The position numbers and the translations under genes were made by a program. A DNA stretch of 64,000 bases from Terrabacter sp. Root85 (GTDB taxonomy: Bacteria; Actinomycetota; Actinomycetes; Actinomycetales; Dermatophilaceae): NCBI RefSeq assembly GCF_001429185.1, contig NZ_LMIW01000008.1, positions 732,056-796,055 of the forward strand, written 5' to 3'. The notes under the pieces are model-generated. The model saw only the letters and a program-made list of their open reading frames with translations. It did no database searches and was not told the origin of the DNA. How positions within the stretch are numbered: the stretch's first letter is position 1; every line of letters begins with the position of its first letter. This document shows, piece after piece, positions 55,728-64,000 of this stretch.

Positions 55728-57197
55728 TCAGACGTAGGACTCGGCGAGGCCCACGAGGGTGCGCACCCCGAAGCCGGTGCCGCCCTTGGGCCAGTAGCCC
55801 GTCGGTGCCTTGTCGTTGTAGGCCGGTCCGGCGATGTCGAGGTGGCTCCACGGGATGCCCTCGCCGACGAACTCGCCGAGGAAGATGCCGGCGGTCAGCA
55901 TGCCGCCCTCGGCGCCGCCCTTGTGCGCGAGATCGGCGTTGATCGAGTCGAGGCCCGGACGCAGCTCGGTCGGCAGCGGCATCGGCCACATGGCCTCGCC
56001 GACCGTCGACGCAGCGTCGAGGACCCGGGTGCGGAAGTCGTCGTCGTTGCCCATGACGGCGGCCGTGTTGGCGAGCGCGACGACCTGCGCACCGGTGAGG
56101 GTCGCGATGTCGACGATGGCGTCGGGCTTGGTCTCCGAGGCCAGGGCGATGCAGTCACCGAGGACCATGCGGCCCTCGGCGTCGGTGTTGAGCACCTCGA
56201 CGGTCGTCCCGCCGCGCATCGTCACGACGTCGCTCGGGCGCTGGGCCGTGGAGCTCGGCATGTTCTCGGCCAGGCCGAGGTAGCCGGTGACGGCGATCGG
56301 CAGACCGAGCTCGGCGATGGCGAGGACGGCACCGGCCACGGCGGCCGCTCCGGCCATGTCGCACTTCATCGTCAGCATCCCGTTGGCCGGCTTGATGCAG
56401 AGGCCGCCCGAGTCGAAGGTGATGCCCTTGCCGACGAAGGCGATGGACGCCTTGGGACGGGTCGGGGTGTAGCTGAGGACGGCGATCCGCGGCTCGTTGG
56501 CCGAGCCCTGGCCGACGCCCACGGTGCCCCCGAAGCCACCGGCTCGCAGCGCCTTCATGTCGTAGGACTTGAGCTTGACCTTGGTGCCCTTGACGCGGTC
56601 GGCGAGCGAGTCGACGAAGGTCTCCGGGTAGAGCAGGTTCGGCGGGAGGTTGACGAGGTCGCGCGTGTAGGCGACGGCCTCGCCGAGCGCGGCGGCGCGC
56701 TTGACCGCGCGACGCGAGGCGGCGTCGGCCGGGCCGACGAGGGCGACCGCGTCGACGGCATCGGTGCTGCGCGTGCCCGCCTTGGACACGGCATACGCCC
56801 CGAGGGCCACGCCCTCGGCGACGGCGGAGACGATCTCGACGGACGTGCCGGGCACGACGACCGCGACCTTCTTCTTGCGGCTCAGGCTGCGGATCGCGCC
56901 ACCGAAGCCCTTGCGGACGTCCTCGAGGGCGGACGCGTCGCCGGACAGCTCGCCGACACCGGCGAGCACGACGAGCTTGGCGGCGACCTCCGGCACGGCC
57001 GCGAGGGTCGTGACCTCTCCGACCTTGCCGGCGAGCTCGAGGTCGGTGACGACGGACTTGAGGTGGGCGACGGTCTTGCGGGGGAGTCCGTGGCCGGGGG
57101 CCAGAGCGGCACCGCCGTCACCGGGGACGAGCGCGACGACGAGCGCGTCGCCGGCCGTGTCGGCGGCCGAGCGGTTCGAGATGGTCAGGTTGGCCAC
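55728..57197 (-). CDS. pepA: Leucyl aminopeptidase (M17)
   Basis: 489 residues from GTG 57195-57197, with AAAGGAG upstream. The di-metal site is in the C-terminal domain: GKGITFDSGGLCIKP and CDMAGAAAV, then NTDAEGRMVLGD, which also holds the catalytic Arg. The N-terminal macro-like domain starts about residue 15. Cytoplasmic hexameric exopeptidase of peptide turnover. Divergent from gcvT. Confidence 0.95.
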   Translation of the reverse strand: MANLTISNRSAADTAGDALVVALVPGDGGAALAPGHGLPRKTVAHLKSVVTDLELAGKVGEVTTLAAVPEVAAKLVVLAGVGELSGDASALEDVRKGFGGAIRSLSRKKKVAVVVPGTSVEIVSAVAEGVALGAYAVSKAGTRSTDAVDAVALVGPADAASRRAVKRAAALGEAVAYTRDLVNLPPNLLYPETFVDSLADRVKGTKVKLKSYDMKALRAGGFGGTVGVGQGSANEPRIAVLSYTPTRPKASIAFVGKGITFDSGGLCIKPANGMLTMKCDMAGAAAVAGAVLAIAELGLPIAVTGYLGLAENMPSSTAQRPSDVVTMRGGTTVEVLNTDAEGRMVLGDCIALASETKPDAIVDIATLTGAQVVALANTAAVMGNDDDFRTRVLDAASTVGEAMWPMPLPTELRPGLDSINADLAHKGGAEGGMLTAGIFLGEFVGEGIPWSHLDIAGPAYNDKAPTGYWPKGGTGFGVRTLVGLAESYV

Positions 57198-57368
57198 GAA
57201 GGACTCCTTTGTCGAGGTGCTGACGGGCGCACGGTCGGAGCACGTCCTGAGGGGTGCGTCGGTGGTGCGTCGCTGGTGCACGGTTTCGTGCGCCGGTCGG
57301 CCTCACGACACCGCCGCGGGTGGCGGCGTTCGATGATAACGAGCGGAGGCGGCACACCCGGCGGGCGG

Positions 57369-57381
57369 TAGGTTGGCGCCC
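57369..57381 (+). promoter_or_regulatory. Leaderless -10 of gcvT
   Basis: TAGGTT (57369-57374), seven bases before ATG 57382. This leaves no room for a glycine riboswitch. Confidence 0.5.
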
Positions 57382-58500
57382 ATGACGACAGCGACGTCGG
57401 GGACGACCTCCCCGCTGACCTCACCCCTGCACGACCGCCACGTCGCCCTCGGCGCGAAGATGGCCGACTTCGGTGGCTGGGACATGCCGATCGAGTACCC
57501 CGGCGGCGGCGTCGTCGCCGAGCACACCGCGGTGCGTGAGCGTGTCGGCGTGTTCGACGTGAGCCACCTCGGCAAGGCCTCGGTGACGGGTCCCGGCGCG
57601 GCCGACTTCGTCAACGCGTGCCTGACCAACGACGTGCGCCGCATCCAGCCGGGCTCGGCGCAGTACACCCTGTGCTGCGACGACGCGGGCGGCGTCGTCG
57701 ACGACCTCATCGTCTACCTCAAGTCCGACGACGACGTCTTCCTCATCCCCAACGCGGCCAACACCGCCGAGGTCGTGCGCCGCCTGCAGGCCGCCGCGCC
57801 GGAGGGCATCACCGTCACGAACCTGCACCGCGACTACGGCGTCATCGCCGTCCAGGGCACGAAGAGCGACGAAGTGCTCGAGTCCCTGGGGCTGCCGACC
57901 GGCCACGACTACATGTCCTTCGTCGAGGCGGACTGGCAGGGCCGGCGCGTCATCGTCTGCCGCACCGGCTACACCGGTGAGCGCGGCTACGAGCTCGTCC
58001 CGCTCTGGGACGACGCCCCGGCGCTCTGGGACGCCCTCGTGGCGGCGCTCGAGCCGTTCGACGGCAAGTCGTGCGGTCTCGGCGCGCGCGACACGCTCCG
58101 CACCGAGATGGGCTACCCGCTGCACGGACAGGACCTGTCGCTGCAGATCTCACCCGTCCAGGCGCGCGCCGGCTGGGCCGTGGGCTGGAAGAAGGACGCC
58201 TTCTGGGGCAAGCAGGCCCTCGAGGCCGAGCGGGCCAACCCGACGCGCCTCATGCGGGGACTGCTCGTGACCGGCCGCGGCATCCCGCGTGCGCACTGCA
58301 CCGTCTCGTGGAACGGCGCGGCGGCCGGCGAGGTCACCTCGGGCACCTTCTCGCCCACGCTCAAGCAGGGCATCGCCCTCGCGCTGCTGAACCCCGAGAT
58401 CGCCGACGGCGAGACGGTGTCGATCGACGTGCGCGGCCGTGCCCTCGAGGCCACCGTGGTCAAGCCGCCGTTCGTCCAGGTGCAGGTCCGCGAGGGCTGA
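57382..58500 (+). CDS. gcvT: Glycine cleavage system T protein (aminomethyltransferase)
   Basis: 372 residues. Transfers the methylene of aminomethyl-lipoyl-H protein to tetrahydrofolate. Motifs: [25 protein letters not shown] with the catalytic Asp, [31 protein letters not shown] and [15 protein letters not shown]. An in-frame TTG at 57373 overlaps the -10 and was rejected. gcvH and gcvP are not in the window. Confidence 0.95.
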   Translation: MTTATSGTTSPLTSPLHDRHVALGAKMADFGGWDMPIEYPGGGVVAEHTAVRERVGVFDVSHLGKASVTGPGAADFVNACLTNDVRRIQPGSAQYTLCCDDAGGVVDDLIVYLKSDDDVFLIPNAANTAEVVRRLQAAAPEGITVTNLHRDYGVIAVQGTKSDEVLESLGLPTGHDYMSFVEADWQGRRVIVCRTGYTGERGYELVPLWDDAPALWDALVAALEPFDGKSCGLGARDTLRTEMGYPLHGQDLSLQISPVQARAGWAVGWKKDAFWGKQALEAERANPTRLMRGLLVTGRGIPRAHCTVSWNGAAAGEVTSGTFSPTLKQGIALALLNPEIADGETVSIDVRGRALEATVVKPPFVQVQVREG

Positions 58501-58581
58501 GTCCCCGTCACCGACGACGTATGCCGGGGGGCGCGGTCAGTGCGCCACCCGGCACACGCCGTGAGCGGGCCGGGTGCGCCG

Positions 58582-59718
58582 CTACTCGCGCAGGGAGAAG
58601 CGGCGCCGGCCGTGGCGGTCGAGGATGCTCGCCAGTCGTTCGCCGTCGAGGGCGTGGATCGTCAGTCCGTCGCGGCCCTCCATCGTCTCGGCCTGGAGCA
58701 TCGCGTTGAGGATGGCCTCGGCCGTGGCCTCGATGACGGCTCCGAACATCGCGTCGAAGTACTCGAGGGCGAGCATCTCGACCTGCATGCCGATCTCGGT
58801 GCGGGCGCCGGGGCCCTGGTCGGGCATCCCGTGCGCGGCCGTCGAGAAGGCGATCATGAGGTCGCCGGAGTAGTTGTCACCGCGGGCGCCGAACTTCGCG
58901 ATGCCGAGCCCGGCTCGCTGGGCGAGCCGGTTGAGCTGGTGGGGGAGCAGGGGCGCGTCCGTGGCGACGACGGCGAGCACCGACCCGGTGCCCGGCGGCG
59001 GCACCCGGGTGATCTCGGACATGCGCGGGAAGGGCACGACCTTCTTCGTCAGCACGTGCCCGATCGGCACGCCGTTGACCTCGAAGTGCTTGCGGTCGCC
59101 GTGGTTGGCCTGGACGAGGACGCCGACCGTGAAGTGGCGGTCGCCGAGGTCGACGACCCGCGAGGCCGTGCCGGTGCCGCCCTTGAAGCCGTAGCACTGC
59201 GTGCCCGTGCCACCGCCGACGTTGCCCTCCGCGATGGCGCCCGTGCGCGCGTCGTCGAAGGCGGTATGGACGTGCTCGCGGGTGACGTGCTGTCCGCTGA
59301 TGTCGTTGAGGATGCCGTCCCACGTCTCGCCGACGACCGGCAGCATGATCGGCATCCGCCCGGGCACGCGGGTCTCGCGGGCGATGAGGGAGTCGCGCAC
59401 GACCCCGACGCTGTCGGTGTTGGTCAGGGCGATGGGGCTCGAGAGCATGCCCGACTCGTGCAGCCACTCGAGGCCGGTCAGCTCGCCGAACCCGTTGAGC
59501 CGGTGGTAGCCGGCGAAGACCGGCTCGGTGGAGGCGCGGCCGCCGTGTGGGAGCACGACGGTGACGCCGGTGCGCACCGGTCCCTGGCCGACCGTCATCT
59601 CGCCCTCACCGTGAACGATCGTGCTGTAACCGACCCGGACGCCCTCGACGTCGGTGATCGCGTTGAGTGGACCCGAGCGCCCCGTCCCGATCTCGATCCC
59701 GACATCGGTGGCTCGCAC
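58582..59718 (-). CDS. P1/S58-family peptidase (DmpA-like aminopeptidase)
   Basis: 378 residues from GTG 59716-59718. Family motifs: LNAITDVEGVRVGYST, GGTGTQCYGFKGGTGTASR and the autocleavage Gly-Ser in GTGSVLAVVATDAPLL near residue 245, where Ser becomes the N-terminal nucleophile of the beta chain. DmpA-type enzymes cleave N-terminal residues from peptides, amides or beta-peptides. Cytoplasmic, self-processing. Confidence 0.92.
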   Translation of the reverse strand: MRATDVGIEIGTGRSGPLNAITDVEGVRVGYSTIVHGEGEMTVGQGPVRTGVTVVLPHGGRASTEPVFAGYHRLNGFGELTGLEWLHESGMLSSPIALTNTDSVGVVRDSLIARETRVPGRMPIMLPVVGETWDGILNDISGQHVTREHVHTAFDDARTGAIAEGNVGGGTGTQCYGFKGGTGTASRVVDLGDRHFTVGVLVQANHGDRKHFEVNGVPIGHVLTKKVVPFPRMSEITRVPPPGTGSVLAVVATDAPLLPHQLNRLAQRAGLGIAKFGARGDNYSGDLMIAFSTAAHGMPDQGPGARTEIGMQVEMLALEYFDAMFGAVIEATAEAILNAMLQAETMEGRDGLTIHALDGERLASILDRHGRRRFSLRE

Positions 59719-59770
59719 GCGGTCTCCTCCTCGTCCACCCGCGGACCGGGAGAACCGGTGCTGCGGCTAC

Positions 59771-59796
59771 GATCTGGCTTGTCGATCTGGCATGTC
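59771..59796. repeat. Two 13-bp direct repeats upstream of murT
   Basis: GATCTGGCTTGTC (59771-59783) and GATCTGGCATGTC (59784-59796), right after a TACGAT that may be the -10 of the murT-gatD operon. Confidence 0.6.
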
Positions 59797-59859
59797 ACCG
59801 AGCGGTCGCCCCTCGCTGCCGAGCGGCGCGACCCACGATGTCGAGAAGGGTAACCGCTT

Positions 59860-61107
59860 TTGTCTGACGCACGCGATCCGCTCCGCGCCCGCCTGGCGCT
59901 GGCCACGGGACGGTCGGCGGGACGGCTCTCACAGGCCCTCGGCAAGGGCTCCGGCTCCATGATCGGTGGCCGCCTCGCCCTCCGCGTCGACCCTCAGGTG
60001 CTCCGCGCCGTGGCCGGTGACCGGCGCAGCGTCCTCGTCACCGGGACGAACGGCAAGAGCACCGTCACGGCACTCGTGGCGGCGGCGATCACCCCCGGCG
60101 GCGCGGTGGTGAGCAACACGACCGGCGCCAACATGACCGACGGGATCGTGACCGCCCTCTCGGCCGACCGCACGTCCGGGCTCGCGGCCCTCGAGGTCGA
60201 CGAGGTCTACCTCGAGCCCGTCGCACGCGGCACCCGGCCCAAGGCGGTCGTCGTGCTCAACAGCTCGCGCGAGTACACCCGCGGCGTCTCGCTCAGGAGC
60301 ACGCTCGAGCACTGGCGCCGCACCGCTGCCGCCCTGCCCGACGACTGCGTCGCCATCGTCAACGTCGACGACCCGCTCGTCAGTTGGGCCTTCGAGACCG
60401 CGCCGCACCGCATCGGCGTCAGCGGCGGCCTCTACTGGCGCGGCGACGCCCTCATCTGCCCGGCCTGCGGCTCGGTCCAGGACTTCACCGACGACTCGTG
60501 GAGCTGCCCCGGCTGCCGGCGTTCGCGGCCCGAGCCCGACTGGAAGGTCGTGCCCGACGGGAACGGCTGGGCCGTCGAGCACGCGGGGGAGCGCACCCGG
60601 ATCGAGGTCACGGTGCCCGGCCGCACCGGCCCGGTGGGTGGCGCCTTCGCGCTCGCGGCCGCCGACGCCCTCGGCGTCGACGTGGCCGAGGCCGCCGAGC
60701 GGGTCAGCGCCGTCGCCGACGTCGACGGCCGCTACGCGCCCTACCGCCTCGGCGACCACGCCGCCCGCCTGCTCATGCTCAAGAACCCCGCCGGGTGGGC
60801 CGAGGCGATCGACGTCGCCGTCTCGACCGACCGGCCGCTCGTCGTGGCCGTCGACCCCTTCGGACCCAAGGACACCGCCACGATGTGGGAGGCGCCGTTC
60901 CAGCGCCTCGCCGGCGAGCGCGTCGCCGTCACGGGCGGGCGCACGGCGGACGCGGTGGCGATCCTCGACGCGGCCGGCGCCGACGTCGTCGAGGCCCCCG
61001 ACATCGAGTCGGCCGTTCGCGCGCACGCACCGGGCGAGGTGATGGTGGCCTGCAACTACCCGGCCTTCCGACGCATCTCCAAGCAGTTCCGAGGAGGCAC
61101 CCATTGA
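59860..61107 (+). CDS. murT: MurT-like Mur ligase subunit
   Basis: 415 residues from TTG 59860, with GAGAAGGG upstream. Central Mur ligase domain: VLVTGTNGKSTVTALVAAAI, NTTGANMTDG, EVDEVYLEPV. The MurT zinc ribbon is present as CPACGSVQ and CPGCRRSRP. Normally MurT, with GatD, amidates the D-Glu alpha-carboxyl of lipid II. The C-terminal DxxxxWxxDxE-type segment, which in MurT supplies an Asp to the GatD triad, here reads KDTATMWEAPFQRL. Overlaps gatD by TTGA. Confidence 0.88.
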   Translation: MSDARDPLRARLALATGRSAGRLSQALGKGSGSMIGGRLALRVDPQVLRAVAGDRRSVLVTGTNGKSTVTALVAAAITPGGAVVSNTTGANMTDGIVTALSADRTSGLAALEVDEVYLEPVARGTRPKAVVVLNSSREYTRGVSLRSTLEHWRRTAAALPDDCVAIVNVDDPLVSWAFETAPHRIGVSGGLYWRGDALICPACGSVQDFTDDSWSCPGCRRSRPEPDWKVVPDGNGWAVEHAGERTRIEVTVPGRTGPVGGAFALAAADALGVDVAEAAERVSAVADVDGRYAPYRLGDHAARLLMLKNPAGWAEAIDVAVSTDRPLVVAVDPFGPKDTATMWEAPFQRLAGERVAVTGGRTADAVAILDAAGADVVEAPDIESAVRAHAPGEVMVACNYPAFRRISKQFRGGTH

Positions 61108-61889
61108 GCAGGGCACTCACCGTCGCCACGCTCTTCCCGCTCGCCACGGTCGCCGCGGCCGACGAGGCCAACGCGAGTGCGCTCGCGCGCCGCGGGGCCG
61201 CCCGTGACCTGTCGGTCGAGACCGTCACCGTCGACCGGGCCGACTCCTTCGTCGACGCCGACGTCTACCTCGTCGGCGGCACCGGACGTGGCGGTGTGGC
61301 GGCGCTCGTCGAGGCGCTGACCTCGACCGACCTCGCGGCACGGGTCTCGGACGGCGCGGTGCTGCTCGCCGTCGACGCCGGTCTCGACGCGGTCGCCCGC
61401 TCGTGGGTCGACCCGGCCGGTGCTCGGCACCAGGGGCTCGGTCTCGCGCCGGTCAGCATCCACTCGGCTCCCGAGGTCACCGGCACCGTCGTGACCCGAC
61501 CGGATGCCTCCCTCGACCTGCCCGCCCTCATCGGCTGGGAGGCCAACGACCTGCGCACGGTCCGCGAGGACGGCGCGCGCGCGCTCTTCACGCTCGAGGT
61601 CGGGTCGGGCAACCGCACCGAGGACGCCCTCGGTGGCACGACCGAGGGTGTGCTCGCCGGGTCGATCCTCGGCACTCGTCTGCACGGCCCGCTGCTGGCG
61701 CTCAACCCGGAGCTGGCCGACCTCGTGCTGGCCCGCGCCACCCAGCGGTCCGAGCCGTGGCCCGCGCTCGAGTCCCCGGCGGTCGAACGTGCCCGTCGCG
61801 AGCGCATCGCCGAGGTGCGGCGCGAGTCGCCCAAGGCCGACTGGCGCAGCCGGCTCCCGGGACCCGTCGCGGCGCGCCTCCGCCGCTGA
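61104..61889 (+). CDS. gatD: GatD-like amidotransferase subunit lacking the catalytic Cys
   Basis: 261 residues from TTG 61104, with GAGGAGG upstream, coupled to murT. The fold and order match GatD: DVYLVGGTGRGGV for the usual GGGxDxxQ, HQGLGLAP, IGWEANDLRT for GFENHxGxT, GSGNRTED and a well-kept LGTRLHGPLLALNPELAD containing the His. The nucleophile elbow, normally (A/T)(V/I)CxGxQ, reads AVDAGLDAV: Asp replaces Cys. Glutamine hydrolysis by the usual mechanism is therefore not expected. It may be a dead subunit that still supports MurT or uses another nitrogen donor. Confidence 0.85.
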   Translation: MSRALTVATLFPLATVAAADEANASALARRGAARDLSVETVTVDRADSFVDADVYLVGGTGRGGVAALVEALTSTDLAARVSDGAVLLAVDAGLDAVARSWVDPAGARHQGLGLAPVSIHSAPEVTGTVVTRPDASLDLPALIGWEANDLRTVREDGARALFTLEVGSGNRTEDALGGTTEGVLAGSILGTRLHGPLLALNPELADLVLARATQRSEPWPALESPAVERARRERIAEVRRESPKADWRSRLPGPVAARLRR

Positions 61890-61970
61890 CCCACCCGACG
61901 TCAACCGTCGAGACGCCAGAGTCTGCGGGTCCTCGGTCGTCGAGTGGCCGATGTCGCTGGCCCGCCGCGC

Positions 61971-62080
61971 CTTTCGAGACGTTCGCGGACGCGACGTCTG
62001 CCCTTTCGACGGCTACGCACTCGCGAAGAGTGGCCCCTCGACAGGTTCGCACCCGCGAAGTCTGGCCTTTCGACGGTCAG
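61971..62080. repeat. Imperfect 32-33-bp tandem repeats between gatD and cobS
   Basis: Units begin at 61971, 62003, 62036 and 62068 (partial), each opening with (C)TTTCGA or CCTCGAC. Unit 3 holds TTCGC-ACCC-GCGAA. The last partial unit runs into the cobS stop codon. The remaining bases 61890-61970 hold no gene. Confidence 0.6.
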
Positions 62081-62883
62081 GGGTGGGAGAGGGCAGTGAC
62101 GACCAGAGTGGCCGTGACGAGACCGGCGGCCAGGGCGACCTCGATCGCGGCACCGATGACGTCTCCGGTGACCCCGCCCAGGCGCCGGACCGCGTGCCGT
62201 CGCGCGACGACGGCCCCGGCGACCGAGACGAGGACGACAGCGACCGCACCGACGCCCCCGGCCCACGACGTGCCGCCGAGCACAGCCGACACCCCCACGA
62301 CCGCGAGGCCGGCCAGCAGGGCGACCACCGCCACGAGGCCCAGCAGGTGCGCCCGGGACACGGTGCCGGCGACGCCCTGACCGAGCCCGTCGGCACGGGC
62401 CGGAGGTATGCCGTCCCGCGTGCACACCGCGCACGCGATGCGGCTCGCCACGAGGGCCACGACGGCCAGCGCCGCGCCGAGGGCACCGCCGAGGAGGGTC
62501 GTGAGGCAGGCGGCGTCGAGCAGGAGGGCCAGGACGACCGCCGCAGCGCCGGCCGGACCGGTGTCGCCGCGTCGCATGACCTCGAGCGACCGCGCAGGGT
62601 CGTGCCCGGAGGTGAGCCCGTCGGCGAGGTCCGCGAGCCCGTCGAGGTGCAGCGCCCGCGACAGCAGCGCCGTGACGACGAGGGCCAGCACGGCCACGAC
62701 GCCGGCGGGAGCCCACCCCGTCGTCGACACCGTGCCCAGGGCGGCCCAGGCGAGGAGGGCGGGCGCCGTCGTCAGGGGTGCGATCAGCATGGCGCGGCCG
62801 AGCACGACGTCGGTGACGTGCTCCGGAGGGCCGACGCGGAGCGCGGTGAAGGTGCCGAACGCGAGACGCCAGGCGTCACGCAT
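62077..62883 (-). CDS. cobS: Adenosylcobinamide-GDP ribazoletransferase
   Basis: 268 residues. Polytopic membrane protein joining alpha-ribazole to adenosylcobinamide-GDP. Signature ALHLDGLADLADGLTSGHDP and MRRGDTGPAGAAAVVLALL with about seven spans. Its start overlaps the end of cobU by eight bases. Confidence 0.93.
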   Translation of the reverse strand: MRDAWRLAFGTFTALRVGPPEHVTDVVLGRAMLIAPLTTAPALLAWAALGTVSTTGWAPAGVVAVLALVVTALLSRALHLDGLADLADGLTSGHDPARSLEVMRRGDTGPAGAAAVVLALLLDAACLTTLLGGALGAALAVVALVASRIACAVCTRDGIPPARADGLGQGVAGTVSRAHLLGLVAVVALLAGLAVVGVSAVLGGTSWAGGVGAVAVVLVSVAGAVVARRHAVRRLGGVTGDVIGAAIEVALAAGLVTATLVVTALSHP

Positions 62884-63472
62884 CGAGCGTCCTCGGCCGG
62901 GGCTCGCGAGGCACGACGGGGGCGTCGCTGAGGTCGACGACGCGTCCGGCGACGACGAGATGCACGCGCGCCGCCACCGCCGCGACGAGGGCGTTGAGGC
63001 GGCCCAGCTCGTCCTGGAAGAGGCGCCCCGAGGCCGTCGTCGCCACGAGGGACCAGCCGACCTCGTTCGTCACGATGACGACGGGCACCGTTGCGGTGCA
63101 GAGTGACTCGACGAGCCGGTCGCCCTCGCGACGCACGGCGTCGGCAGCAGCGTCGAGGTCGTCCCAGCCCGCCGCATCGACGAGCGCCGTGAGCCACGTG
63201 CCGAGGCAGTCGACGAGGACCGGGCCCGTGGCAGCGTCGAGCACCCTGACCACGTCCGTCGTCTCGACGGTCCGCCACGTCGCGGGACGGCGCGTCCGGT
63301 GGTCCTCCACGCGCCGGCTCCACTCGGGGTCGGACGCATCGGCCCGACGACCGGTCGCGACATAGGTGACGTCGTCGTGGTCCGCGACGAGGTCCTCGGC
63401 GTGCCGGCTCTTGCCGCTGCGCACCGGCCCCGTGACGAGGGTCGTCGTGCGGGCTCCGTGCGCGCGGCTCAT
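62876..63472 (-). CDS. cobU: Adenosylcobinamide kinase/guanylyltransferase
   Basis: 198 residues from ATG 63470-63472. P-loop LVTGPVRSGKSRHAEDL; the guanylylated His in RVEDHRTRRPATW; VLVDCLGTWLTAL; VIVTNEVGWSLV. Makes adenosylcobinamide-GDP for CobS. ATGA overlap with the upstream ECF gene, so all three are one operon. Confidence 0.94.
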   Translation of the reverse strand: MSRAHGARTTTLVTGPVRSGKSRHAEDLVADHDDVTYVATGRRADASDPEWSRRVEDHRTRRPATWRTVETTDVVRVLDAATGPVLVDCLGTWLTALVDAAGWDDLDAAADAVRREGDRLVESLCTATVPVVIVTNEVGWSLVATTASGRLFQDELGRLNALVAAVAARVHLVVAGRVVDLSDAPVVPREPRPRTLDA

Positions 63473-64000
63473 CGGGCGCCCCCGGCGCCCTGCAGCGGCG
63501 AGTCGACGTCGGCGCCCGCCGCCCGTGTCGGCTCGAAGACGACCGGCACCCCGAAGGCCGCCCGTCGGGCTCCGCGGCGGAAGACGCGGAGCAGCGCCGG
63601 ACCGGCCAGCAGGACGAGGACCGCGTTGAGCACGCCCCGCGGCAGGTCCCACGCGAGGGACGTGGCGAGGTAGAAGAGGCCGTAGTGGGCGAGGTTCTCC
63701 GAGAGCGGTGCTCCGGGGACGAAGCCCATCCCGCTGGGCGCGTTGGTCCCGAGGAAGGGCCAGAACCAGAGGTTCATGAAGAGCCCGAAGGCGAGTCCCG
63801 TCACGAGGGCGTATGCCGCGAGCACCCACCGCTCGGCGCGTCCTCCCGCGCGGGCCGGCAGCAGACCGGCACCGAGCCCGATGCCCCCGGCGCAGATCAT
63901 CTGGAAGGGCAGCCACGGGCCGACGCCACCCGTGAGCAGCGCCCCTGTGGTGACGGCGAGGGCGCCGGAGACGAAGCCGACGCCGGGCCCGAGCACGCGC
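63469..64000 (-). CDS. ECF transporter S component, cobalamin-linked (5' end beyond window)
   Basis: At least 176 residues, C-terminal part. Membrane segments with VSGALAVTTGALLTGGVGPW, LPFQMICAGGIGLGAGLL and FGLFMNLWFWPFLG. The TGGVGPWLPFQM pattern matches the S components encoded beside ECF ATPases. Coupling to cobU-cobS suggests it imports cobalamin or a precursor such as cobinamide for salvage (inference). The start is outside the window. Confidence 0.82.
   Translation of the reverse strand, partial: RVLGPGVGFVSGALAVTTGALLTGGVGPWLPFQMICAGGIGLGAGLLPARAGGRAERWVLAAYALVTGLAFGLFMNLWFWPFLGTNAPSGMGFVPGAPLSENLAHYGLFYLATSLAWDLPRGVLNAVLVLLAGPALLRVFRRGARRAAFGVPVVFEPTRAAGADVDSPLQGAGGAR

Noticed and set aside
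57198-57381. Glycine riboswitch before gcvT
   Set aside because: The -10 element is seven bases from ATG, so there is no leader, and no aptamer-like structure was seen.
61971-62080. CRISPR array
   Set aside because: Units are diverged, contiguous and lack unique spacers; no cas gene nearby.

Overview
The window reads as chromosomal DNA of a very GC-rich actinobacterium. Almost every codon ends in G or C, GTG and TTG starts are common, and several genes have a -10 element only 6-7 bases before the start codon (leaderless). Gene content and order (glnA2-glnE; lpdA-sucB near lipB-lipA-DUF4191-RDD-glnA; pepA-gcvT; the MurT/GatD pair; polyphosphate glucokinase) fit an aerobic or facultative Micrococcales, perhaps the Intrasporangiaceae/Dermatophilaceae group. 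That family placement is inference. No rRNA, tRNA, transposase, integrase or CRISPR array was seen.

Layout. 1-6.3 kb: start of a respiratory nitrate reductase gene (narG, running off the left edge), a divergent Cys-containing winged-helix regulator with a shared repeated operator, an ANTAR protein, and a Tat-exported molybdenum hydroxylase pair. 6.4-17.7 kb: a Ser/Thr kinase, YihY and FUSC membrane proteins, a MerR/aldo-keto reductase pair sharing one operator, a Vps62-like membrane protein, an MBL hydrolase and an ABC exporter. 17.7-19.6 kb: a tightly overlapping cytochrome-b cluster behind a perfect 13-bp dyad, whose last gene carries an in-frame amber codon. 19.7-31.2 kb: ppgK, map, panB, a secreted M6 protease, glnA2-glnE and an MFS transporter. 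31.2-39.2 kb: a frameshifted secreted peptidoglycan hydrolase, a DHA2 exporter with a DUF1810 gene, and a large LuxR-type ATPase regulator upstream of a three-gene membrane-protein operon. 39.3-42.6 kb: glnA with a second, decayed copy of its 3' end 1.6 kb downstream, the two bracketing a GT87 glycosyltransferase. 42.6-58.5 kb: RDD, DUF4191, lipA, a second ABC exporter, lipB, an oxidoreductase, an atypical kinase, sucB, lpdA, pepA and gcvT. 58.5-64 kb: a P1 peptidase, a MurT/GatD pair lacking the expected GatD catalytic cysteine, and cobS-cobU-ECF transporter genes for cobalamin.

Functional links. LipB and LipA make the lipoyl groups used by SucB, which LpdA reoxidises; GcvT belongs to the lipoate-dependent glycine cleavage system. 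GlnE would adenylylate the housekeeping GlnA, which keeps the modifiable tyrosine loop, whereas GlnA2 lacks it. CobU and CobS complete the cobalamin nucleotide loop and are translationally coupled to an ECF transporter subunit.

The features most worth following up are the GatD/MurT pair without a glutaminase cysteine, the glnA 3'-end duplication, a 9-base word (CGGCATACG) that recurs far more often than base composition predicts, and the cytochrome-b cluster with its palindrome and amber codon.
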